NCBI GenBank assembly: GCA_031472005.1
Contig: PZJY01000004.1
Coordinates: 2,578,556-2,642,555, forward strand
Direction of reading: 5' to 3'
DNA: 64,000 nucleotides
From: Tetracladium setigerum
Taxonomy: Eukaryota > Ascomycota > Leotiomycetes > Helotiales
Shown piece after piece: positions 34,513 to 45,231 of this stretch (within the stretch, counting starts at the first letter, position 1; each line of letters starts with the position of its first letter). Below the pieces are notes generated by a model that saw only the letters and a program-made list of their open reading frames with translations, did no database searches and was not told where the DNA came from. Made by a program: the position numbers and the translations under genes.

Positions 34513-37240
34513 ATGTCAAATCCCATGTCGCCCGAGAATGGGCCAGTCCTGCCGTTGAGACCAGCTCTCAAAGAAACCGACTCGGACACACGAAGTCCCA
34601 AGGGCGGTCCTGCCAAAGGTAATTAACAAACAGCCTTCCTTCCTCCCATTACTTCAAGAGCAACTGGCAACTTCCTGTTCACACTCAATACCCCGCACGC
34701 ACTTTCACCCGATATCAAGATCAAGCGTCTCAAATCTTGGGTGGCGACGATAAGACCTAAACCGGAATTAATCAGGCTAATTCTTAACAGTCGTTTCAAT
34801 TGCAGAAGGTGAAGAAGAGATCCCCCTCTGCCTTTGTCCGAAGAGGCCTCACGACCAAAGATATTCACCGCCAGCACAGCTGGAAAGCGACTCACCGGCC
34901 GACCAACCATGTCGGGAGCATCTTCCTCTCGCGTATCTCTACGCAGCCAGAGCAGCCTCGACGACCTGAGAAATACAGACCTTCCGCCAGTTGCAGCAAC
35001 AGCAGAGAGATCGTCGAGGCAACATGTTGTGCACCAACATACTTCCCATCCTCACCCCCAAGCACACCCACACCGTCACGATAGATTCGTCGCCCAAGTT
35101 ACCGAGTGGCTACAAGCCGAACGGGCGAAACACGCAGCGAAGAAGTCAAAGAGGAGGGGAAAGCACAGTGCTGCTGCTGCAGACGAGGAGGGATCAACCT
35201 CGAGATCAAGACGGTCTAGTCAGGGCTCTGACGCTGAGGGCATCTCGTTGGAGAAATTACAAAAGATCCTCGAGAATAATATGAATAACTTCGGCCCAGA
35301 GCAGCTACCTGAGAGCTCGGCGAGCTCGACTCCACATCGGAGTTCGCATACGCAGTTGGGTAGTAAACGGCGGTCGTCTTTGTTGCTCAAGAAGTTGGGG
35401 GCGACCTCGGATACAGATCTTCAGGATGGTGAGACGATTGTGCCGTCGTGTGATGTGAGTTTGGATAATTCGAAGACGATGTCTTATGCTGGTGGGGATA
35501 AGGAGGATCCCAACGTGGTGTCTCAATCAAAGAAGGCAGATAAGGAGAAGGTTGCGTGGTCGGTGTTCAAGAACGAGATTTTGAAATTGGCCCATACTTT
35601 GAGATTGAAGGGCTGGAGAGGAATTGCACTTGAGAATAGTGATGAGATTGAGGTTAAGAGATTGAGTGGTGCCCTCACAAACGCTGTCTATGTTGTGTCG
35701 CCACCAAAGAATCACAAACCTTCTGATACAAGGAGCACACCACCAGCCTCCGAACCTGGAACGCCAGGGACACCAGGGACACCCACCAAACGGCCTCATC
35801 GAACTCCAGAAAAGGTCCTTCTTCGAATCTATGGCCCTCAGGTAGAGCATCTGATCGACCGGGAAACAGAACTCAGCATTCTGCGCCGTCTCGCTCGACA
35901 AAAGATTGGCCCAAGATTACTGGGAACATTCAAGAATGGACGATTCGAACAATTTTTCAATGCCGAAACTCTGACACCAGAGGATATCCGTGATCAAGCG
36001 ACCAGCAAGCAGATTGCTAAGCGAATGCGGGAGCTGCACGAGGGAATTGAGCTCCTGGAAGACGAGCGAAATGCTGGGCCGTTCGTTTGGATGAACTGGA
36101 ATAAATGGATTGATCAGTGTGAGCAAGTCATGACATACCTCGACAAGGAGATTGAGAGTGGGAACCCGGGTAATGGCGAGGCTTGGAGACAGAAAGGGTA
36201 TGTGTGTGGGGTGAAGTGGCCTATTTTCAAAGGAATGGTTCAGAGATATGAAAAATGGCTTGACGAGAGTTATGGTAAGAACGGAATCAAAAATGAGCTG
36301 GTGTTTGCCCATAACGATGTAAGTACCTCCATCTCAGACCTTGGATTGCGAAAATCTAAACATTCCACAGACTCAATACGGCAACATTCTTCGCCTGATC
36401 CCCGACAAACCCAAAGGTAAATCCTCCGACACAACCTCAACAACCCTTGAGAACACTGCCGAAAATACGCCCAAAACGGACGACAAGCACAGGCAACTCA
36501 TCGTCATTGACTTCGAATACGCCTCGGCCAACACCCCCGGCTGCGAATTCGCGAACCACTTCACGGAATGGTGTTACAACTATCACGACGAGAAGAAATC
36601 ATGGGCTTGCAACACGGAGAACTACCCTACCATCGCCCAGCAAGAAGCCTTCGTGCGTTCATATATCAATCATCGTCCGCAGTTCAACGCCAGAGCGAGT
36701 AGTACGCCGAGGATGAGGCCAATGGACAGCTCCGAGAGCAAGGAAAGCCCAAGTCTCATTTCGCTGCCGGAAAGTTATACGGCGGAGGACAAGAGCAGGG
36801 AAGAAGCTACCGAGGCGAAGGTCAAGGAGATATTGAAGCAAGTGAAGTTGTGGCGTGTGGCCAACAGCGTGCAATGGACGGCTTGGGGCATTGTGCAGGC
36901 GCAGATTCCGGAATTGGAGAATAAGGAGGGTGAGGTTGTCGGCGAGAAGGCTGCGAGGGAAATTGCTGAAAAGGATGCTGAGGTTGAGAAAGCGGAGATT
37001 GAGAAAGAAGCTGAGAAGCAGGGAGTGACTGTTGAAGAGGTTACGCAAGGGAAGAAGCAGCAAGAAGAGCAAGAAAAGGAAGAGGGTGGAGAGGAAGAGG
37101 AAGAGGAAGAATTCGATTATCTCTCTTATGCGCAGGATCGAGCGCTGTTCTTTTGGGGTGATATCGTTAGTCTGGGGTTGATGGAGAAGAAGGATTTGCC
37201 AGATGGGTTGGCTGAGAGATTGAAGTTTGTTGAAGGTTGA
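34513..37240 (+). CDS. Choline/ethanolamine kinase
   Basis: Exons 34513-34618, 34806-36318 and 36371-37240 give about 829 aa, longer than yeast Cki1 because of a 250-residue Ser-rich N-terminal extension and an acidic coiled-coil-like insert near the C-terminus (EKAEIEKEAEKQ..., a Glu run, then EFDYLSYAQDRALFFWGDIV). The kinase core has LTNAVYVV, KVLLRIYGPQVEHLIDRETEL, RRLARQKIGPRLLGTF, FAHNDTQYGNILRL (the Brenner phosphotransferase motif, split by the second intron) and LIVIDFEYASANTPGCEFANHFTEW. It phosphorylates choline or ethanolamine with ATP, the first step of the Kennedy pathway to phosphatidylcholine and phosphatidylethanolamine. One base is missing in the C5 run 34822-34826, so that EGEEEIP continues as PLPLSEEASRPK. 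With it the spliced length is divisible by three. Confidence 0.93.
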
Positions 37241-38006
37241 GAGGTTGAAGAGGTGAAGAGGTGAAGAAATGTTTTGGTGGGGAGAAGAAATATATTCATC
37301 GGGTTGGGGTGGTCGAGTGGGTGTGTGTGTGGGTAGAGGCGAGTTTCTTCCGAGGAAGGGGGGATAGATAGATAAGGTAGAAATACAGAACAGAAGTCGT
37401 TGGAGCTTTAGATAGACGGATGGAAGAACGAGCGGGCGGGAGAGTGGAAAAGTGAGAGAGCGGAGAGGAAATAAATGAATGAGAGTATGAAAATATTAAT
37501 GAAAATGAAAATGAAAATACCATGGCTTTTATAAATTGATAGTTTTTTGATTGATGATTTGACTATTTTGATGACTTGAGCCGTGACAGTATTCACTCAC
37601 TCACCATCTCCTCGAAGCCTTCGAAGCCCTCAACGTTTTTGTGTTTAAAAAGGAAACAGAAAAGACGAAAGAAAAAGGAAAGAACATTGAGTGAGACAAG
37701 TATTCTCTATCCCTCCGCAAGGTTGTCCCAAGTATTTATGACACAACGTGAGTTTAAAAAATATACTTTTATGACATTTTGTGTAGTCGATACGCCACAA
37801 TACAATGACGGACGTTAAATAAATGATCTTGAAAAAGGGGGTTTAATAGTATCTTACAATACCTACTCAGATACTCCGTACTTAGAGCAAGATATTAGGT
37901 ACTTTGAGAAGTATTCACGTTATGAAGATAGATTTTTACTGAGAAAAGTTTACTTTTCTATTTCCCTTCTCCTCTTCTCTCACCCACCTCCCTTTCTTCT
38001 TTTCTT

Positions 38007-38019
38007 GGGGGGGGGGGGG
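38007..38019. repeat. G13 homopolymer
   Basis: Thirteen consecutive G following a CT-rich tract. Given the base deficits seen in other runs of this window, its true length is uncertain. Confidence 0.9.
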
Positions 38020-38519
38020 AGGAATAGAAGAGCATGCATGTATGTATTGACAGACGGTACTGTAAACAAATGAATGATGAATAAACAGAACAAGGTATCA
38101 TCATAGCAACGGCAAAAAGGAAAAACCAAAAACTTTGAAAATAAACAAAGTAAGAGAGCGAGAGAGAGAGCGCGCTCGCTCAAGCCAGACAGAGCAGAAA
38201 AGAAAAGCAAAGCAAGAACAGAAGAAAAAAAAAGTACTAGCACTTGTCAGCTGAAGCAGAATTCAGCTAAGTAGCTGAGGCTGACAATTACTATACTGTA
38301 CTGTGCTTTACTTGGATTGCTGGGTGTGGTTGTTCATACGATCTCTTTACGATTCTACAGAACCAAGCCCTCCCCCAAAAACCAAGGACTGCTCAAGGAG
38401 TGAATCCGAACATAGATTACGCGTACAAAAGCACGAAGTACATGTACATGTACAAATAAGCTTATTTCTCGTATTCTTCCCTTTTTGTTCGTTACAGGTA
38501 CTACTACTACTGCATTGGG

Positions 38520-38550
38520 TTTCTTGGTTTCTTGGTTTCTTGGTTTCTTC
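38520..38550. repeat. TTTCTTGG tandem repeat
   Basis: About four 8-bp TTTCTTGG units in direct tandem, 45 bp before a long G run. Confidence 0.9.
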
Positions 38551-38593
38551 CCAAATACATAATGTGCAAGCTTGCAAGCGCAATTTTTTTTTT

Positions 38594-38609
38594 GGGGGGG
38601 GGGGGGGGG
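38594..38609. repeat. T10-G16 homopolymer pair
   Basis: Ten T are followed directly by sixteen G, a possible quadruplex-forming or slippage-prone site. Confidence 0.9.
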
Positions 38610-39560
38610 ACTTATTGTGAGTTATTGCAGTGTCTGGAATAATTAATTGGATTAGATTTGTTTTGGGTTTATCTGGGTTGGTTTGGTTTGGTTTGGTTTG
38701 GGTGTTTTGTTTGTTGATGTTTATGAAGAACGTGGTGGTGGCTTACACGGTAAGAAAACGAGGAAAATGCCGTGGGGGCGGTTTGGTGGCTTGAAAGGGC
38801 TTGAATGATGACTGGGCTTGGAAGGAACAAGTAATCTTCTGTACTGTAATAATAGTAAAAAGTGACTGACTGACTGACCAACAGACTGACAGACTGGTCG
38901 AAAGACACCACCTGTTTCTGTTTGGGTTTCGTTGGGTATTGTTGGCGCTCGGTTATCGATGCACCGGCGGAGTTTTGCGTATGGGTGTGAATCAGGGGAG
39001 AAGTGAGAGGAGGCAAAAAAGCCATAGAGCGAGACAGGCAGAGGGAGAGAGGAGGAAGAGGCTGCGGAGGATTCAAACTCTATGATATATTTAAACTCGG
39101 TGGTAGTTTTGAGAGTTTGAGCCTTCCTCCTGTCAATGTTCAATAGTTACCTACGGTAGGTAGGGAGGTAATATGCCGTATGTACTGTACACTTTCGGAA
39201 GCGTCAGAAGTTCTGTCCTACGATGGAATAATTGGACATGAAGTATCGATTGGGTTTTTTGTGGATTAAAATATCTAGGTAAGGTTTGCTCTCTATGCGC
39301 TTGTGCTACTGAAGCAAGAAACTCGCTTAGACTTGACTTGACTTGACAAGTGTCTGGAGTTGTCCCGGTCGTGTTAAAGTGCTTGCATGAAAGAATACGT
39401 TGGTCGAGATGGTCCAGTAGAGTCGATTATTCGGAGATGGGATTGTGTTTGGAAGGTGCCAATGTGTGTGATAGTGGGGTGCTACGTGGAGTAGATGATA
39501 GTCTACGGAGTAGAGTGAATATTTGATCGGAGGTGGTTGGGGAAACGTGGCGGTGAAGAC

Positions 39561-39592
39561 AGAAAGAGAGAGATAGAGAGAGAGAGAGAGAG
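39561..39592. repeat. GA microsatellite
   Basis: A (GA)n run with two single interruptions, purine-only for about 30 bp. Confidence 0.85.
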
Positions 39593-41431
39593 TCTAGAAG
39601 CTTTGCAGGTGCAACGGGAAAGGATAGTTAGTAGTGAGCGAATTAATGGGACTTGAATCGTGACGACGAGATGTTGCTTGTCTGTCGTATTACTACTGTA
39701 TTATCGAGGAAAATAGTCAAGCCAAGAAGTTACTGTTGTACCACGATACAAGTTCACAACGCCATCTCGGCACCTTCGGATGATGTGCAGGTTGGGTTGG
39801 TGATGAGAAGAGAAGAAAGCTCGTGGTGTGGCTGGAGGGCTAGAGAGTTGAGTTCCTGTGTACTCCGTGTTTGTTTGTTATTTACTCTATTCTATCAATC
39901 ACTTTCCACCTTCTAAAGTCCAACTTCATTATTCTTCACCATCACACTCTCTACCTTAGGAAGCACTCACTCACATTCATCCGGTATCCGACGGAAGCGA
40001 ATGCCATCTGTTGTCCTGTCCTGTAGTCTGTGGAGTAATTCGATTACTGTCACGCTGTTGTGGCGAGCCGGTTTACGAAAGCTAAACGAGACTCAAATAT
40101 TGCCTCAACCAATTGGACAGCGCATCGTTGATTAGCTCGATGAGATGAGATGCGGAAACGAAACCGGTTCTGGCTGATGATGGCTGGATGCAGGCACCAA
40201 GTCAGCAGTGCATGCCCGTTTCCCTGTATTTGCTCGCAATTCTCCGGTGCTGTGATTGGCGAACGTGGTGATGGTTTAGATTACAACATCGTGTCGTCAA
40301 AAGAGAGTTTGGAATGAAAAGATCTTTGGAAGGAAGAGTTTCAAAGTTTGTAGGAATAATTATTACGAGTTGAAAATACGTAGAGTAATAAAATATTACA
40401 GAAGTCAGTAGGCAATAAAAAATAGAATGATGTGTTCCACATTATTTCTTTTCCTTTGTGCATCGATGTTTCGTCGATCGTCGAATGTGCGAATCGTCAA
40501 ACAACGACCTGGCGTCACCAGTCTCAGATCGTTCTTTGCCTCCTAAGCGTCCACCAGAGTGATGGTATAGTCGGAAGAATAGTAAAGTCAAAGTCAAAAA
40601 CAATCCCATAACTTGCTTCCCGTGCGTCTCGTGCTTTGCTTGGTCCCTCTTGGGTTCTCTTCGCTCTTCTTCGCATTTCTTGAACGAGGTCATCTCAAGA
40701 TTTCAACCACTAGATTTCTCTTTTCCTTCTGGAGTGTGCAGCGCCAACTTCGGATCGCCAATACTTTACCGCACCGCACTGCACTGCACGGCGCACGCCC
40801 AGCCCGACAGGGATCATCATCAAGAAGGCCCCCAAGACGAAGACCACTTTTTCCATTATCTCCCTCACCCACCACCTCCAGCATCGCGCTCCCTCCCACC
40901 CCAGACTCTCTTTTACTATCAATCTATCCGTGTGGGATACACTTCACCTTCGCTCTCAAACCATCCTAGACGAACCCCGATTGAGAGGATGCGACCCTTC
41001 CGAAAAAGTGAATAGATACCTCCGTTGTATCTCTATGCCGCCAGTACCTCGTACTTCTCCTTTGAAGCCGTCATCACAATCACACCTTCGAGGACGACAC
41101 CACCACATTCACGCGCACCCTTCGAACTCCTCCTCCTGCTGCTCCGAACCTTCCTAGAAACTCTACTCCTTCATCCATTATTCTTTCAACACGAAGAATA
41201 CCTGCCGGAGATAATCAATTGTCACTTGGGGGAAACAAGCTAGGATACTGTACTGTGGTACTTTGCAGACGGGCAAGCTTTGGGATATCGATCAGAACAC
41301 CACCATATAATCTGCGGTCTTCAAAACTCCTGCCCTCCGCCTGCTCAACTAAAGGCAACACACTCGGGGCTTTCCCCACGATTTCCTTCGCTCCCGACCA
41401 GGCATAGAATAATCCACCCACCATCTCCAAA

Positions 41432-44240
41432 ATGGCGCGTTTTCCTACATCATCCACGACATGGGCCACGACATTTCTTTCCTCCCTCGCCCTTGTTGGC
41501 ACAATGATACCTACGATACGAGCAGATACAACAGGAATGCCTACACCGGAAACCATACCAGCCTTGTACACGGGCGACTTTGGCGATTGCATGGTTGGTC
41601 AGAGTCTGATCAACTTGACATCTTTCGATGCGGCATATTATAACAACAATGATGATATGTTTGTGTTGTTTAACATTGCTGGAATGTCCAATCTGAGAAA
41701 TGAGTCTGTAATGCGTACGTTCTGGCCCTTCACACCTCTTGCACTGGTGGCTAACTATATTTCCAGTATTCATTTCCGTCGATGCCTGTAAGTACTGTAC
41801 ATATGATGAGAATATAGTTGGAGCGACTAACGGTTTCGAAGACGGAGAAAACAGATACAACTTGCCCTTCAATCCATGTAATGCGAACTTCGACAGGTAA
41901 TGTTTTCCCAGTTCCGACGCTTTTTCTTCGTTTTCTAACAAAAGTAGTCTTTGCCCATTGAACGCGAATGTCCCTATTACCGGTGGAGCAATCATCCCTA
42001 TCAATAGCAATGATGCCAACATTCCCGCCATTGCTTTGTCGATTCCTGACTTTGAAGGAACCGCAACCTTAAGTATATATTCTAACACCACAGAAACCCA
42101 AATTGGATGTTTCCAAGCCGTCATGAGGAACGGAGCTACCTTCTCTCACCCGGCAGCGGTCGCCCCAGCGTTGGGTGCATTCACAGTCATTGCTGTGCTT
42201 GCATCCTTCGCAACAGCAATCTACGGTGTTAGCGTTCCGCATATGCGTACCCATTACGCTCACTCGCTTTCTGTACTCGTCGTCTTTGAAGTCTTCCATT
42301 CGATTTTCTTCTCCGGCGCTCTTTCATTGAACTGGCCAAGTGTGTGCGCTGCTTTCTGGAGTAACTTTGCTTGGTCAGCTGGCATGATTTACTCCCCTTC
42401 TATTGGAAACTCGATCAATAGCTTCGTTGGAGTATCCGGAAACTCAAGCCAGGTTGGAGGTGCAGGATCAGCGGTTTTCAACAGCAATGGAGGTCAGCAA
42501 CAAATTTACGGACGGGGTCTATTCGATGCAGAAACAATAATGCGCCGAGGCCAGGAAGGTGCAGCAGCTATCTTCAAACGGGAAGTGAACGATACCAAGC
42601 TATACCCTTGGGGCGGCTATCCTGTAGAACCTGGACTCATTATTCCTGGCAACTGGACTGGATTTGCGGGTGAGCTGTCGATGGTGAATATTCCAGCCGC
42701 GGACGCCTTCTTGACCGGACTCATTTGGCTAGTCATCCTCATTGCCATTCTGGTTGGAGCTGTCATCCTGTTCAAATGGACTCTCGAAGCTTTTAGTGCC
42801 ATGAAAGTCATCAAGCAAGACCGACTGGCACTCTTTAGAAGCCACTGGCTCGGCTTCACAGGTCTTGTCGTTCTCCGCACCATGTTCATCGCTTTCTTCA
42901 TGATGATGACCCTCACGCTCTTCCAGTTCTCTTTTGGTGGGAAGGCTGGCGTCATCGCCGTTGCTGTTATTGCCTTCATCATTTTCTTCGCTGGTGCTTT
43001 AGGGGCAGCCTTTTACGCCTGCTTCTACAGAGTTCGATTTGGCCAATACAAGTCATCACCGGAACGGATTCACGTTCAGCATAAGAAGGTTTTGAAGGTC
43101 CTACCCTGGTTCACCACCAAACGAGAGAGTGACTTGGAAGAAGCCGAGAAGGCCCAGTCAGCTGCTAGATTCAACCTCTTCAAGATTGACTTTGTTGGCC
43201 GAGAAGAGGAGAAGGTTAGCATTCACGAGAATGAGAACTACACGAAGCGCTTTGGATGGCTCTCTGCTCGATACCGCAGAACTCGCTGGTGGTTCTTTGC
43301 ATTCTGGGTTGTCTATCAATTCGTACGAGCCTGCTTTATCGGTGGTGCCCGTGCAAGCCCACGTGCTCAAGTCTACGGTCTGTTTGTATGGGAGATTATT
43401 GCATTTATCGCCATTATTTGCATCAATCCCTTCGAGGGCAACAGAAATACAGCCTTGGCAGTCTGGATGCTCGGTATCGTCAAGGTTGTGACTGCTGGTC
43501 TGTCAATCGCCTTCCTACCGCAATTCAACCTGGCCCGTATCCCAACAACTATCATTGGTATCATCATCATTCTCGCCCAAGGATTTTTGGTCATCGGCAC
43601 GTTGATTTTGATAGTTCTTGGGGCTGTGTCCACCTACATGTCAATCACCCGCAACCAGGAAGATATCAAGCCACAGAAGTTGACAAACATTCGAATGAAG
43701 TACTTTGAACACCTCGAGACAAAGGAGAAGGACCTCCCTCCACCACCACCACCAGTTCCAGAAGAGCCCAAGGAACCATACTTCAGCGTCAACACTGTTC
43801 GCCGTGCGCCTAAGATTGAAGACGAGGATACTGTCCCAGATTTGAATGAATTGCACCATGCTGGTTCCGTGGCCTCATTCCATGGCGCCAATCGACCGAG
43901 TCGAGCCAACAGCGTTGCAAACAGCATGCGAAATTCCACCTACGGCACCGTACCCTATGGTGCCCGCGTGCACAGAGCATCTTGGTCGTCACGGGACTTC
44001 AAGAATTGGCAAGATGGGAATGAGATCAACCGCACAGAGTCTCCCTTTGCCAGAGGTGACTCGCCATACAACAATACACCGTCTCGGGCAGGTAGTGGTC
44101 ACCACACAGCCAACAATTCAATTTCCCGTGCCCCTCTCGTCCGACCGCAACCTTCAAACTCAAGTTTGAGACCTTCCACGCCGACTCGAGAACAACAACA
44201 ACGATATGCGAGTCAACGGATACCACCTCACGCTTCGTGA
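41432..44240 (+). CDS. TRP-like / FLC-family membrane protein with ML-like domain
   Basis: Four exons (41432-41714, 41767-41787, 41842-41896, 41945-44240) encode 884 aa in exact frame. A signal peptide (TTFLSSLALVGTMIPTIRA) precedes an ML-like lumenal domain with conserved cysteines (GDFGDCMVG, NPCNANF, LCPLNANVP, IGCFQAVMRN). About nine membrane helices follow in the order of fungal TRP-like proteins (AVAPALGAFTVIAVLASFATAIYG, FLTGLIWLVILIAILVGAVILF, HWLGFTGLVVLRTMFIAFFMMM, WWFFAFWVVYQFVRACFIGGAR). A Pro/Ser-rich cytoplasmic tail of about 180 residues closes the protein. Relatives include yeast Flc1-3 and S. pombe Pkd2, which act in FAD transport, calcium signalling and wall maintenance at the ER or plasma membrane. 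The second exon is only 21 nt. The specific function here is inferred. Confidence 0.93.
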
Positions 44241-45231
44241 GAGCATGGATCGACCTCTTAATGATATCACGAAGAAAAACAAACCAACATTAGTAATTAA
44301 TTAGGAGAGCAATATTCCACATAGATAAGGAGGTTTGATGAGATGACATTATTAGAGAGTAGAAGTGGTCTTTCTTTTTCATTTGTCAACATATGGTCTG
44401 CGCAAGCTGGGCTGGTTCTTCAACTTGTTGTTTTTCTGGGACTTCCATAACCGCACACAGAGAGGCACGCACTGCATTTGCATTACATGGCAACTACTAC
44501 ATACACGAGGGAAAGTCTGCATAGAGCGACTTGATTGTTCATTGGCTGGCGCATGGATTTGCATGGAATTGATGGGCGTTCAGGAGCGCATGATGGCCAA
44601 TTTTTCCCGAAACAAGTCGTTTGAGTTGAGGATGGGGAATTTCCACCTACACAAACGCCCACACAGGCACACACTAGATTGCTCCTACAAATACCTCAAA
44701 TAAGATATTTATAAAATCGTCCCTTGTTCATTGGTAAATTTTTTGTGGTACTGGTTAGTAAGTATGGTATTGAAGGTGGTTTTGGATCCTTTCTAGTTCA
44801 TATTACCACAAATTTTCGGAAAGGCAGAGTTGCGAAGAAAAAAGGAGAGAGTGAGTGAGGTCTTTGTGGTTTTCTGGAAAAGAAAAGTCATACTAATTTT
44901 TACAAGAGCGGCGTGAAAGGGAAGGGGAACAGGAAGTGACTGCTTCGATAGAATTTTTTCACCTTTCACCTTTGACACCTCAACCTTCCAATGCGTTCCA
45001 TTCGTCTTTCGACGCGACTGATACTTCTTTACGACCCACACCCCTACCTTCGACTAATTCATGAACATTATTTCTCTCCCTGTTCGACGTCGGAAGTTCT
45101 GGTCGTAAACTAGGTGCCATCAAGATATTATTGATCGAATCTTCGAAACCTCTTCCTCTCGAAACCTCCCCCTCTCGTCACCTTAACACCACGGATCAGA
45201 GTAGGCACGGTTTGCATCGTCGTCAAGCACG
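44241..45231. other. TRP-like 3' flank and REC8 promoter
   Basis: About 1 kb without a gene between two plus-strand genes. AT-rich short tracts follow the TRP-like stop; CT-rich sequence precedes the REC8 start. Confidence 0.55.

Larger units (their letters stand above)
37241..41431. other. 4.2-kb repeat-rich intergenic region
   Basis: No gene found. Notable are GAAAAT repeats (37498-37518), two long G runs (38007-38019, 38594-38609), TTTCTTGG units (38520-38550), GGTTT units (38679-38701), GACTTG repeats (39335-39350) and a GA tract (39561-39592). TACTGTA-type words are frequent. The right end (about 40.6-41.4 kb) is pyrimidine-rich, as expected for the promoter and leader of the TRP-like gene. 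Confidence 0.55.
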
